Part shown: positions 36,518 through 53,103 of the stretch, in pieces | Position numbering within the stretch: position 1 is the stretch's first letter | Layout of the letters: the number at the start of each line of letters is the position of its first letter | From: Oscheius sp. JU75 | Lineage: Eukaryota; Nematoda; Chromadorea; Rhabditida; Rhabditidae | Direction of reading: 5' to 3' | DNA length: 64,000 nucleotides | Assembly: GCA_037178855.1 (NCBI GenBank) | Contig: JASJZC010000004.1 | Coordinates: 1,984,001-2,048,000 of the forward strand | Position numbers and translations under genes: made by a program | Notes under the pieces: model-generated | What the model saw: only the letters and a program-made list of their open reading frames with translations | Told to the model about the DNA's origin: nothing | The model's database searches: none

Positions 36518-36787
36518 TTATTCGTCGTCTATTGTAGTTCCAGTTCCGGACATGTAGCTCAAGTAGACAGGAGCCCGTTCATTCAGCCTGACATGTCTCG
36601 TCTTGTACGTCATTTGCATACCCTCTTCAAGACATTTTCTATCATTTCGCGAAACAGCTTCCTCTCGCGGTCCGATGTCGCACAGATTCTTCGCATCGTT
36701 CAGACTGCTGTTCTTCGAGATCGCCGTCTTCGACTTGTTTGATCCTCCAACAGTCGAGACGATGGTTGTGAGTAGCAGACAGAGCAT
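36518..36787 (-). CDS. Small putative secreted protein (89 aa), unrecognised
   Basis: Single-exon frame beginning MLCLLLTTIVSTVGG, a plausible signal peptide, followed by a polar mature region with two cysteines (NLCDIG, RKCLEE). The stop is followed 21 nt later by AATAAA on the same strand (36492-36497). The frame lies about 195 nt downstream of the PPEF phosphatase stop and about 100 nt after that gene's AATAAA (36885-36890), the classic SL2 operon spacing. A competing frame starts at ATG 36811 (MDEKCAVPYAL..., 56 codons, no signal peptide), right behind TTTGAG. The secreted frame is preferred because of its leader and poly(A) position. It could be a neuropeptide-like or antimicrobial-type product, but nothing proves that. 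Confidence 0.42.
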   Translation of the reverse strand: MLCLLLTTIVSTVGGSNKSKTAISKNSSLNDAKNLCDIGPREEAVSRNDRKCLEEGMQMTYKTRHVRLNERAPVYLSYMSGTGTTIDDE

Positions 36788-36981
36788 ATGGAACAGCACA
36801 CTTTTCGTCCATCCTCAAATGTCTTGTCTTTTAGTAATAACTTTGTTCAACAAAAAATTACAAAACGAACATGCAATTACACGATTTATTTGCACCGGAT
36901 AAAAACAAAAAAAATAAAACAACAGAGTTGGGAATATGTTTACGTAGAGACACGCTGAGTAAGTGATATTGGGCCCTTTGG

Positions 36982-39817
36982 TTAGAAAGTCGGAGAATGA
37001 GGAGGTTGCTTCAAATCCACCAGGCGGAAGGCTTCTTCAAAATGAGAGGTAAAGAACGATTCAATATAGAACCTACCCAAGAGCTCGTTCAGATCAATGA
37101 ATCCGTCCTTGTTGAAGTCGATCGACTCGGCTATCTGGCGGATGTACGGAGTGGACAGGGACCGTTTCGTGTACTTGCCAAGAACCTGAATTGATAGTAC
37201 TTGTTTTGACCAAGAGAGAAATACCTCGATAGCGTCGATGAACTCTTGCATCGAGACTTGACCCGAGTTGTCCTTGTCCATGAACCGGAACAATGTCTCC
37301 AAGGTGCTCTTGTGCCGATAAAGAGACTCGACGACATGGCGGTCCTGCCATCCCTTGATTTATAACAATCAGCATAACACACTGCATGCGGGAGACAAAC
37401 CAGCTATCGACTAGTGGCAGGCAGACACGAAATCTCTACTTCTACTCACCTGAGGAACCGACTTTCCAACGTGGATCTCAGAAACATTGTTGTTGTACAG
37501 AACGTGTTTTCTGTCTTCGGACAAGACCGCCAGATTAGAAGCAAGAGTTCGCCAAGGCAGAGACAGACCAGTCACTCTCTGGACACATTCTGCCCATTCG
37601 TGGACTGTCAGTTGACCTGAAACAACTTTATTCTCAGATGTGCATTTAATATGCACCTTTGCTGTGATGGTCAACCTTCGCGAACTCTCTGTGTAGTTCC
37701 GCATTGAAAGAGCTCAACTTGTCTCGGAGTTCCCTGATTGCTGACTCTTCCACTAGACTCAGTCTGAAGAAGCTGTTTCTTAGAACAAGGATGAGTGCAA
37801 ACCTTTGTCTGCTGGTTGTTTTGCGATGAGTCTTACTGGCCATGTACTGGACGAAATGTGGTTGTTTTGATTTTCCGATCAGCTTGACATAGGCTCCTCG
37901 ATTGCTTCCAACTTCGTAGTAGTTCGAGGCCGAGAAGATGGTCAGAACTCTGAAGCACTATCATCTATTTCGAAAGCACTCTTACGAGTTATTATGAGTC
38001 CATTCGTAGCCCTCGAACTTGCACTCGTGCGATCGAATAAGGAGACGGAAGCCATTTCTGAAGGGTTTCTGTTGTGTCAGACTGTTGACTCACTTTTCCA
38101 GGAAGGTAGTGGAAATATCCTCGCCGAAATAGGATCCACCTCCTCGAAAAACATTCGGCCAACAACCTAAAAAGGTTTACTCATGTCGGTTGAAGAGACT
38201 ACCTTTGTTTTGCTTCGGGTCACTCCAGAGAATGTCGAGCATCTGTCTCCAGTCTTCTGCCGTCACCTCGTTGTGATGGTTATGAGAAGGCGGTCGAAGA
38301 ACGGATTGATACTGAAGTTATATTGATAGGCTACAATAGAAAAAAAAATTAACCCTATGTCTGGGAATCTTCTCCAATACGGAGACATCCGTCTTGTCTG
38401 AAATGCCTCCATGAACTACGAAGATTTCCTTGTCGATGATCGTGGCAATCGGTAGCCACGAGAAGACGTCCTCGAGCAGCTTGGCTATGGGAGTCGCCGC
38501 CTCCTTGTACTTGGTCATCATCTCCTTGATGAACCCGTATCGGAGGTTCATGATGTGGTCCTCGTGGTTTCCTCTGTTCAAAATGATCGAATGAGGATCG
38601 ACTATTAGCAGAGACATCAGTGTACAGAGTACCTAAACAACTAGCTCCCAATGAACCAAGGCTCAAAACCTCCATAGATTGCCCGCCTCTGTCCACAAAG
38701 TCTCCATTGAAAATGTACGGATTGTCGACTGACGGATAGCCATTTTTGTAGAGAACAATACAGAGGTCGTCGAATTTCCCGTGAAGGTCCCCGCAAATAG
38801 TTATTTGGTTAGAGATTGAGGTAGAGAAGTGAATGACCGAGGGCAATGCTTTCAGAACACGACGAGCCTCATGTAGTAAGAGAAGAACATACTTCGGATG
38901 TAAGATCTGTACTGGGCTCTTCGTAGAAAATAAAAAATATTACCTTATTGAGTTTGAAGGATTCGATCATGTTGGCGATTTGAGTCTTGTCTAGAGGGAG
39001 TGTCAGATGCGGTCCTTTGTAGCTCTTCTCCACATTGAACTTAGACGGCTGGGTATCTTCCAGAAGTTTTTTTGTCAGTTCCTCGTCGTCTTCCACTAAA
39101 CTTTTGTTTTGAATATTCTCATCGAAGAACCTGGTCATGATCAATGCTACCTTGATAAACGAACGCTCAATCAAGGTCGCTGTTTTGCAAGGGGTCAATT
39201 TCACGAATTGAGAAGGATTCAACAAAAAAGAATGCAATCAGACGTTCCTACCTGTTTTGTGAGTGAGGGCAGTGAGGGCGGACGTCAGAGGAGACATGTT
39301 CGAGTCGCCCTCGCCTCCTTGACCTATCGCTTCGATGACATCGTGGAAAAAGTCGTACAACTGAATCAATATACTTTCTAATAAAAATCCTCTCATACCT
39401 TCAATTGGTCTTGTTCCCCCGCATACTCCAAAGTCGTGAAAATGGTCCAAGTGGCCCGTCGTCGGGCCTCTAGTCGAGCCTCACATCGTCTGTACCATTT
39501 TTGAATGAGGATGGCCGACTTGATCGCTGAAATCCCACATTGTATGTGCGTACATAGGTCATTTCAATAAGTGCAAGCTGCAGATTGTAAGGGTGAGTGA
39601 GTGCGATGTCCTCACATATTTGGGGAGTCCCAGGTCTGCGCGGAGAAGCTGGTGGTTTTGCTTTTTTCAAAGGAGAAACTGTCGATTTCTTTGGAACGAA
39701 CTCAATCGGTTGCTCTGAACGGGTTAGTCAACTCCCTTTTAAAAACAAGATTTAAAAAGACTCACTGAGCTCGGCAGTGGGAGGAGGCGGTCGACCACTC
39801 GACTGGCCGCAGCCCAT
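36982..39817 (-). CDS. pef-1: PPEF/RdgC-type serine/threonine phosphatase with EF hands
   Basis: Calcium-regulated PPP phosphatase of sensory neurons. The N terminus [17 protein letters not shown] has Gly2/Cys3 for myristoylation and palmitoylation, giving membrane attachment. An IQ motif follows ([20 protein letters not shown]). The catalytic core has [58 protein letters not shown] and [20 protein letters not shown], so the metal ligands and catalytic His/Asp are intact. The C-terminal part has EF hands: [18 protein letters not shown] and [20 protein letters not shown] fit the DxDxSG / DxNxDG loops. It ends KQPPHSPTF. Many short introns. Human PPEF1/2 and fly RdgC share this order. C. elegans pef-1 acts in ciliated sensory neurons (from memory). 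Confidence 0.95.
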
Positions 39818-41466
39818 CGGAAGTCGTACAAGACTTGTCTGGAATAGAGAGAGAAAGATGTTTGGAGGGAAAAGTAGGAGATACAGAGAGAGGGAGTTAA
39901 TCAGTCTTTGGGCTTCCTATCACTCGTCATTTCGGAGAGGACGATCATAATTGGTCGACTACTCGAGAGATAATCACAAATTGCGTGCTAAGCGACCAAG
40001 TCACGTCACGGGTCGGACTAGAAAGCCTCTGATTCGAATCATATGTAGATCAGAACGGATTTCTATTTTTGGAGAGTATACTGGAATGGCAGAACAACCG
40101 CAGTGACAGCTAGAGCAGACGAGCGTTTGATTGGATGGTAGTGAGAAAGGTCACACGTTGATAAATGGCCCCCGAAAGAAGGAAGGCAGGTCCTGTTTTA
40201 TAGAGAACAGATGTGTTTACGGAGACAAGACTGTTTGCAGAAGGAACTGATCTAATTGTTCGCCAGGCATGAGATGACTCTCAATTGGCTGTTTAGAGTA
40301 AAATGTTGTTCTTCGTCTCCTCCCAGGGGAGACGAGACTTGTAAAATGCAATCGCGTCAGCTAATTTCCCTTCCGGGAGAGTCACTGATCGGATAAGAAC
40401 ATCTTCAGGGGATGTCTGGAAGCAACGGTTCATCCCCATTTTTGTAAAGACTAAAGGGTTTAGATGGATATATCGTGGGATTTTTTTTCTAAATGAGGGT
40501 GATGTCTGTTCGGAAAAAGAGAGACAGCACTGGAACGTGTAGAAGGAGGGAGGATGCTTGCTTGGCTGATAGACGGATGTTGTGGGAGGAGCAGATAACC
40601 TCATCGATCCCAGTCTCTTCATCTCTTCGTCGCCACAGTAACCATCTCTTTTCCAAACAAGGAACCTCCTTTTTGGATCGGGGAGTAGGAAGCCATGTCT
40701 CTAATTTCGGAGAGAGTCATTCCGATGGCGTTATGCACGCAAGAATTGCGAATCGGTTTACACACAGTCATCATCAACGAGTCTAATAGCCGGGCGAAAG
40801 AGGATAACGTTTTCTAGTCATTCCTAGAAGGAGGCTGAATCCTTTCAAGGTTTTTGGTTTCGAACTTTGAAAGCCGTGCTGGTCAACTATACAAGGGGAT
40901 GTGACCACCAAGCAATGGATTAATGGTCAGACAAAATAAATACACTTGTTGACAAGCTAGGAGCTGACACGAAGATAAGAGCCGGATGGAGTAATAGCTG
41001 AGACACCAGGAGTACATGATTCCGGGGCCGGAATCAATCCAAGAGACAGCTGACCCACCCGGCCTCTTTTCCCCTTCAATCAGCTGACAGAGTGGTTGTT
41101 GTAGACATACAATAAACAGGACAAACGAACATAGTGCTGGCTGTCATTTGCATAAGTCCATTTCGATACATGGTTCACGTTTGGGAGAGAGAGATGAGAC
41201 CCTCTCGAGAATAATTGACCGATTTAACGAAGCATGCTTGTTACTGCCTAGAGAACCCAAATTAGATGACTGTTCCTAGAGTCGCGAAGCCGGTGATTCT
41301 CTCTCTATACTCACAAGAGGGAAACTGCCAGAGACTGGAGTTATTAGAAGTGTTGTAGCAAGTTCGTGCCTCCATAGTTGCAAAATCAATTACAGCACAT
41401 CTCTGGTACTGATCTTTGACAAGTCGAGACATGATACCCGAGAGTGATTTTAGTTAGTTCTCAAGG
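39818..41466. promoter_or_regulatory. 1.65-kb region upstream of pef-1 and the lysine-rich gene
   Basis: Divergent promoter space of the phosphatase (-) and a secreted lysine-rich gene (+). It contains purine-rich stretches (AGAGAGAAAG near 39845) and several short open frames on both strands without motifs. I see no gene, RNA or repeat I can support. Confidence 0.4.
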
Positions 41467-42024
41467 ATGCTCCTCCATGCACTGCTAGCTGTCTGGCTCG
41501 GAGTCGTCACCGTCATCGGATGCAGGGAGAAGAAGAGGAGGAAGAAACCGGGAAAAGGACCGTCGACCCCTGAAGATGGAACCAAGTCCAAAGCGGTCGC
41601 AGCCTCCAATGCTTCTCCTCCAGAAAAGTCATCGACGAAACAGATGCCGTCGAAGAAGGAAGAAGAGAAGGTACTGAGTGTGAAGAATACGCAGGAGGAG
41701 GTGCAAAGCAAGAAGGAAAACGACAAAACGCAAGAAGAGAGCCCGAAGATCCTGCCGAATAATATCAAGAAGACGGACAAGGAGGAGAAGATTGCCAAGG
41801 GCGAACTCCGGGAAAAGGGAGATTACCCAACCATGGGAGACGTCCTGAGTGATTGGGACTCCGTGAAGAAGGCGAAGAAGGCAGAAAGCGATAAGAAGAT
41901 CAAAGAAAGCGGAAAGAAGGAGGAAGGGAAGATCAAAACGACCGCAGACCAGAAGATGACGGTAGAAGTCAAGAATCTGGAGAAAAAGTTGGACGAGGAG
42001 AAGAAGATATATAGGCTTCCGTGA
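41467..42024 (+). CDS. Secreted, highly charged lysine/glutamate-rich protein (185 aa)
   Basis: Intronless frame with a clean signal peptide (MLLHALLAVWLGVVTVIGC) followed at once by REKKRRKKPGKGPSTPEDGT, and then about 140 residues dominated by Lys, Glu, Asp, Ser and Thr, for example KKADKE-type blocks, KNTQEEVQSKKENDKTQEES and VLSDWDSVKKAKKAES. It is predicted largely disordered or coiled-coil. The Cys after the leader followed by a Lys/Pro-rich run resembles the many short nematode leader-Cys-Lys-rich proteins of unknown role. It stands alone, with 1.65 kb upstream and 0.6 kb downstream, in contrast to its multi-exon neighbours. I do not know the function. Confidence 0.72.
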   Translation: MLLHALLAVWLGVVTVIGCREKKRRKKPGKGPSTPEDGTKSKAVAASNASPPEKSSTKQMPSKKEEEKVLSVKNTQEEVQSKKENDKTQEESPKILPNNIKKTDKEEKIAKGELREKGDYPTMGDVLSDWDSVKKAKKAESDKKIKESGKKEEGKIKTTADQKMTVEVKNLEKKLDEEKKIYRLP

Positions 42025-42619
42025 TCTCACTCCTGTCGTATAAACTTCATGCCTGACTTAATTTTATTCATTACTCTTTATTAAAGAAAGATGTTAGCCT
42101 GCTTGTAGAGTTGAAGAGTTCTCTCAAAGTATGGGCCATTAGATCACGAACCGAACAGCTCTTCATAGTTGACTCATCAAAGTGTCAACGAAATTCACAC
42201 ACAATAGTACCATGCCGCAGCAAATAGATTCAGTCATTTGTCTACCAGTAGTGACCTAGTCCAATTTCGTACAAATCGTTCACATCTTCAGTGTTTTTTC
42301 AGGGCTCGTTTCGCAAATGAACAACAGATGCTCCCAGATTCGGAAATACCGATTTGAACTGGCGCGCTGTTTCGATGCGCAGGCATTGTCGCTCGCAGGC
42401 CGCGCTGCAGATCGGAATTTGAATTCATCTTTTCCGAATTTCTAAATTTACCTATTTCTTTCTATTTCATTCCGTAAACTTTTACTTGATTTAATGAAAA
42501 AAAAAAGTGTTGTTCTTGCTGGGACTAGCCGGTAAAACATGTAGCTACGCTTGAATTTAAAGTAAACGCTAGAACTCGCTCGTTTTATGGGCTTTTTTTA
42601 ATTTTAATTTTCAGTCAGA
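42025..42619. promoter_or_regulatory. Upstream region of SRSF1/RSP-3
   Basis: 595 bp. A TTTTCAG acceptor sits 8 nt before the SR protein start (ATTTTCAGTCAGA). CACGAACCGAACAG near 42145-42158 equals an internal block of the hAT-like element at 21.5 kb, but it is only 14 nt, so it may be chance. No gene is seen. Confidence 0.4.
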
Positions 42620-43506
42620 ATGGGCCGTGACGACACCAGAGTTTACGTTGGAAATCTGCCGTCAGATGTCAGAGAAAGAGATATCGAAGATCTCTTCGGT
42701 AAATATGGAAAAATCAGAATGGTTGACATCAAAGGTAGCACTGGCAGAGGACCTCTCTTTGCCTTTATCGAATTCGACGACCCGAGGTTTGTTGAATTAC
42801 TTGCAGGCTTGAATATTGACATTTTTCAGAGACGCGGAGGATGCTATTCGTGGCCGTGATGGATACGACTTCGACGGGCATCGCATTCGCGTTGAACAGA
42901 CTCGTGGTGCCGGTCCACGTGGACCTGGCGGAAGACCGATTTACGGAGGTGGACGCGACAGCGGTTTCCGCGATAGAGGAGATTTCCGCGGAAGAGACAG
43001 CTTCGGCGGACGTGGAGGTAGAAGTGGTGGCAGCGGCCCTCCCTCGAAACGCACCGATTACCGCATCATTGTTGAAGGACTTCCGTCGACTGGATCGTGG
43101 CAAGATCTCAAGGTTAGCGATTTTCTCAGCTTCCTCTAATGTTGCCTTTGTAGGATCACATGCGTGATGCTGGTGAAGTTTGCTTTGCCGACGTAGCTCG
43201 TGACGGTACCGGAGTCGTTGAATTTGCCCGTTTGGAAGACATGGAATACGCTGTTAAGAAGTTGGACGACACGAAGTTCAAGTCTCACAAGGTAATGAAA
43301 TTTTGTTTTCTTCTACTGGTCGTTTATAGGGAGATACGGCTTACATTCGTGTTCGTGAAGATTCAAACAGCGGTGGTGGTGGTGGTGGTCGTGGAAGAAG
43401 CCGTTCGCCTCGTCGATCGCCCAAGTACAACGGAAGTCCACGTGGTTCTCCTTCCCCTGGCAGATCTCGCTCGCGTTCCCGCTCGAGGTCCCGCTCTCGC
43501 TCCTAA
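42620..43506 (+). CDS. rsp-3: SR splicing factor SRSF1 (ASF/SF2) orthologue
   Basis: Nuclear SR protein of constitutive and alternative splicing. RRM1 reads [33 protein letters not shown] and [21 protein letters not shown] Gly/Arg-rich hinge follows ([20 protein letters not shown]). The pseudo-RRM has [20 protein letters not shown] with the invariant SWQDLKD motif. A short RS tail ([15 protein letters not shown]) ends at TAA 43504-43506. Four introns of about 35-45 nt. SMC3 follows on the same strand after 507 nt. SR protein genes are often regulated by poison exons, but none is obvious here. Confidence 0.97.
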
Positions 43507-48320
<4,814 letters not shown>

Positions 48321-48533
48321 AACCTTACCTCATTTATGTTTCAATTTTCTAGTTTTCTCATGTCTCTAACACCCCCAGTTAATCGAGATCTCATGTGAAT
48401 AATAAACGATACTTTACTCGCTAAGGTACACTTAAACTTGAGGGGAGATAGACGCGTATTCCAGAGTATTATCTTACAACCGTAACTTTACAGCAAAATG
48501 GAAATATAGGAAGTTTGGGGAAGAATCGCCCGT

Positions 48534-50014
48534 TTACTTGTTATGCTCGGGATGACTTCTCAGATGGTTGATCAAGTCGGATGGCTCCATTTCTTTGATG
48601 CATATCTTGTGAACGGCTGTGAAGAGAGGGAATCTGAATAGGTGTATATGAACGAAACTTGTGCTTGCCAACCTGTCTTGTACACCAGTTTTGTCCATCA
48701 TGAGGTAGACTTCTTCGGCAGTAAGGGGCCCCTGGGCGGACTGGCCATTGAGCAGTTCCTTCTCAACCTCGGCCATCGTCTTTCCTGTTTTGACGAATGC
48801 CTCGCATACTTTTCTGTTTCTTCCTCCGTAACAGGTCGTGATAAGATCTGCAATTCCACACGATTCGAAGAATGTCTGGAGGTTTGATCCGGGATAATAG
48901 TGCTCGACGAACTGAAACAAATTTATAGTAGCCTACCAGCCTGCTACCTTGGTGGTTTCCATGAGTCCAAGACGAATAACGGCAGCTTTCGTATTATCTC
49001 CATATCCGAGACCGTCAGTGAAGCCAGCAGCACAGGCTACTACGTTCTAAACTTTCTTATAAATTGGCCGAAAATGAATCTACCTTGAGAGCTCCGCAAA
49101 GTTCGACAGTATGTGCATCTTCGACTACATTGATTCGGAAATTGTCGGTGTGGAAGAGCTTTTTCAGGAGGGCACCATCTTCCTGCTTGCGTTTGCATCC
49201 TGAGTAGGGTTTGTATGACTATATGAATGAAACGAATTTACCAATTGTAGCCTCACAGAAATTGTCGTTAGCGACTTCCGGAGCGAGATTGGCTCCCATT
49301 AGAACCGAGACTTCTATCTTGAGAAGATCTCTAATTTCTTCCGAAATCAGCTTCAAGTCGCCTGCTTTTTCCATTGCCAGTCCCTAAAAAAAACTTGTTA
49401 TTCAGCGAAAGAAATGCTGACAAGCTTGGTTATACGGAAACAGCAGTTAAACAGAATTTAGCAAAGGGCACAAAAGGATAGGGGATGCTTTTCGATTTCA
49501 CCTTTTCTGAAGATTCTGTGGTTATCCCCTGAATGAGACCATAAATGAATGACGATGTCCCACCTTAATCAGAGAGATCGCCTGGGTAGTGGAGGGATTG
49601 ATCTTTCCGTCGAGCTGTTTGCAGATTCCCTTGACGAATTGGTGAGGAACTACGAAAATGAGGATATTGGCACCATCACACGATTCAACCAGGTCCGGGA
49701 TAGCAACCTAAACATGAAACTGTTTGTAGAATATACAAAGAAACGTACAACATTGTCAGGAAGAGTCTTTCCAGGGAGATACTTGACATTTTCGTGTTTG
49801 GTGTTGATGATCTCCGACAGCTTCTGTCCGTCAATCATCTCCTCGAAGACCCACATGCGAACTTTTGAATCAAACTCATCTGGGTTGGCTTTTGTCGTCT
49901 GACCGACAATTCTGGCGATGGCCGATCCCCTAAAGTTGGAAGTTAAGAAAGAAAGTGTAATAAATCTTACCAGTTTCCAGAGCCGACAATCGTGACTTTC
50001 TTGGGGTCCACCAT
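48534..50014 (-). CDS. gpdh: NAD-dependent glycerol-3-phosphate dehydrogenase
   Basis: Cytosolic enzyme reducing dihydroxyacetone phosphate to glycerol-3-phosphate. It begins [20 protein letters not shown] with the Rossmann GxGxxG, then [40 protein letters not shown] and [20 protein letters not shown]. The active-site Lys lies in [20 protein letters not shown], followed by [20 protein letters not shown]. The C-terminal domain has [20 protein letters not shown] and [20 protein letters not shown]. It ends LRSHPEHNK. Six exons; TTAATCAG precedes the ATG by 4 nt. C. elegans has two such genes (gpdh-1 osmotic-stress induced, gpdh-2 constitutive); which one this matches is unclear. Convergent with SMC3. 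Confidence 0.97.
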
Positions 50015-51638
50015 GCTGCTGATTAATGAAGCAAGAGGTACGCTGAAACTTTTCTAGAATCCAATAAAGCAAATAGAGAAGTCAGAAAAAAGAAGGGGAT
50101 GATCTTTGAAGGATGGTGAAACGGGGTCAAATGACGGCGCTGACCAGATAGAGAGTGTTCTTTTCACGTGGACGGTGGCTTGTTTATCAGCCAAACAAGA
50201 TGGCAAATGATTTAAATGGCAAAATCAATAGGGCCGATAAAGTTATGCGAGGCCAACATGAGACGAGTGGTCATTCTCGCCGGCCTCAATGCATTACACT
50301 CGTGATAAACAACGCCTGCTTTTTGCTATTTTGGTGAAATTGAAACCTCTGCAGAAAACTTGAGGATGTGGTCATAACCGAACAAAGTCATGATAGATGA
50401 ACATATGAAAGGGATCAGGTCTGACTAATAAATAGGTAGCATTAAGAGGAACAAAGTCCACGAACGCGGGCAAGTTGAGCTTGTTGTTGCCGACCTCACA
50501 TGATGTGAGTCAAATCAAAATATAAAGTTAAAAAAAGCCAATAATTTGCTTCTTCAAGTCTGATGGGATGAGAGTTAGTGGAAACGTTTGTAGCAATTTA
50601 GAAGAAAAATAAAAGGGAACTGGATGGTGTTATGTACAGCGGTGGTGTTTTTGTTTGAAGGAAGAAGGTAGATCGATTGAAAAGAGCCACTTCCTCATGG
50701 GGGTGGATTCGGGGATTCGATTGTCCCTCGTGGCCAGTTAGACCGAAGATTAGGGATAAACCCAAACATACATTGCTGAATACTTAAAGACTACAGGCAA
50801 TACAATTGATAAAAGAAAGTTCTATACAAGGGAAACTACATAGGGCTGAATCATTTTTTTCTTCCAATAATAATGACATCCCGTCGTTCACTTTCAGACA
50901 TTCTCATAGTCAACGACTATTCCCACTCATTCTGCCTTCCGCTCTGCAGCCGGTCTACTACTGCTTCAATTTCTCCAATAAAGAGGTCCATTCTGAAGCG
51001 TCGTTTCCAAACTAGGCAAACATTATGAACCTCTACGCGATGGAGGAAACAGAAGAAAAGGAGCAAATCGATGGCTGCCAGTAGCCATGCTGCATACATA
51101 AATACACAAAACATTGCTCATCCAGCTAGCATCGGAATGTGGATGAGCTTCCACTAGTCTAAACCTGTAGCTAAAACAGAAAGCGTTTGTTGGATCTGAG
51201 TATTCTCGGGCAACGTCAGTGCCACGTTTTGGCTATTGGTATGGCACTTTCACGCGTACAAATATATCCGTCCCGCTCCCCATATTATTTTTCGGCTTTG
51301 AGAGCAAACGAAAAGGAAAACCGAAAAGAAAAAACGAAAAACGTCGAGTGACAGAATCTGTTCCTACAGTAAACAGCCGCGTCCTTTGAATTTCTAATTT
51401 TTCGTCTCTTCCTTTGTCTACCCTATCATCTATTACTGAGCCATTTCTGCCTGCACACACCATCAGACAATTCTATTGAATGTCTATAAGTCATTCCTTC
51501 CGGATCCCATTTATTTCCGCTACAATCGAAAACCAAGTCTCAACGTTGGCGTAACCGTAGAAACCCGTGGGGCCACGTCCTCGATAATTCTCAGTCGCCT
51601 TTTTTCTTCTCTTCCAACCAACCTCGTTTTCAGCCCCC
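50015..51638. promoter_or_regulatory. 1.6-kb divergent region between gpdh and malectin genes
   Basis: It contains CACGTG (E-box, 50165-50170) and TTATCAG (a TGATAA GATA site on minus, 50184-50190), about 150-175 nt upstream of the gpdh start. GTTTTCAG at 51626-51633 is a likely SL acceptor 5 nt before the malectin start. Several open frames of under 80 codons lack support. Confidence 0.4.
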
Positions 51639-52678
51639 ATGCATCTTTCGCTTCTCCTGTTACTTCTCTGTCTAGGCAATTCAACTGCCACGAAGGATTT
51701 GTCTAAAAGAGTGGTGTATGCCATCAATTGCGGTAATTATTTATGCATTAACAGCACGAATATTTGATTTAGGAGGACCTGAACATGTCGGGGAGGGTAG
51801 AATCCTCTACAAGGCCGATGAACCGATGGACGATACTGTCGACTCCGATTTTGGTCAACGATACTTTTTCGTAAACGCTCATGATCAAGATCGAGTTCTC
51901 TATCAGGTAGGCAGCCATTTTCTTATTATTTTTCTTCTAGACTGAGCGCTATTCCATAGATTCCTTCACGTACAGCTTCCCAGTCAAAGAAGGCCACTTT
52001 GTTCTCATTCTAAAGTTTTCGGAAGTCTATTTCACCTATCCAGGAGGAAAGATTTTTAATGTCAATCTCAATGGAATCCCAATTGTCAAGAATTTGGATA
52101 TTTTCCGCGAAGCCCAGAGCGTTGGAGCTGCTGTGGACAAGTAAGCAGACTCCCTTTACTTGTATATTTTTTTTCAGATATGTCGAATTCACGATCTCTG
52201 AAGGATTAATCCACGTGGCCGGCAGAAAGGCCACCATTGGCTCAGCCATCGAGATCGAATTTGCCAAGGTTGTTCCCACTGTCCTCATAATCTTCTGTTA
52301 TTTCTTCTAGGGTCCCGAGGATAATCCGAAAGTCAATGCTCTGGCTATTCTGACCGGAGGTGAAGCAGGACTGCCTCATCTCCCCGCCCCTGTTCAAATA
52401 GATGAGCAAGAGACCAATACTCGCAGAAGACGAGAAATTGAAGATAATGAAGAGGACAAATGGCATCAGATGGAAGAAATCAGAAATCATCCCGATCCTG
52501 ATGCTCAGATCAACCTCGACGTTGCCAGTGGACCTCGAGCTTCTAACCCACACGACGAAAAAGTCTGTGACACCTTATTTCCAGACAAAGCTCTTTTCAG
52601 AACGATCTTCTCTACATAGTGGTATCAGCCCTTCTGGTGCTCACAATTCCCGTCGTCTACTTTCTCAAAAACCTATAG
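51639..52678 (+). CDS. Malectin, ER membrane lectin
   Basis: Type I ER membrane protein that binds diglucosylated high-mannose N-glycans and works with ribophorin I in glycoprotein quality control. Signal peptide MHLSLLLLLLCLGNSTA. The malectin domain reads VVYAINCGGPEHVGEGRILY, DQDRVLYQTERYSIDSFTYS, EGHFVLILKFSEVYFTYPGG, KIFNVNLNGIPIVKNLDIFR and GSAIEIEFAKGPEDNPKVNA. Compare human AVNCGGESHVD, QVLYQTERYNEDSFGYDIP and VLKFAEVYF. An acidic linker (EDNEEDKWHQMEE) and SGPRASNPHDEK precede a single C-terminal membrane span (LLYIVVSALLVLTIPVVYFL) and a short KNL tail. Six exons; trans-splice acceptor 5 nt before the ATG. Confidence 0.96.
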
Positions 52679-53103
52679 GAACAGTCTTGGATCATTTTCA
52701 ATAATTCTTGTTTTATATTTTTACGCGGTAAGCTTCAAAAGCCAAACACTTGGGTATACCTTGTTTTAAACTGTTTTATGTTCACTTAGACACGTGCCTT
52801 TAATAAATTTCTCTTCCAAACAATCAACCCAATCGATCTTCTACTGTTTCCCACAAACAACAGCAGTCACTCTCGCGTGTACTCCCGTAACAGACATCAG
52901 CTGGTTATTTCTTTCTTTCGTCATCCTTTCAAGACCCTTTTGCTTATTGATATTTCGCAATTGTCCCTCATCTAGCTCAGTTTTCCGTCTTGTTTTCGTT
53001 CCGCCTACATGAGTCACTCCCTCTCAGCGCTCGGTATTTAACTAGAGAGCGCGGCCCCGATCAATCGAAACACGAACAGAAGCAGCTACTTCTACTCTAC
53101 ACC
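52679..53103. promoter_or_regulatory. Malectin 3' / annexin upstream region
   Basis: 425 bp. Malectin has a late AATAAA (about 52801) and the annexin first exon lies behind GGTATTTAACTAGAG (about 53032), a weak TATA-like sequence. Nothing else is seen. Confidence 0.35.

Noticed and set aside
42145-42158. CACGAACCGAACAG, identical to an internal block of the hAT-like element.
   Set aside because: Only 14 nt, with no second arm or target duplication around it.
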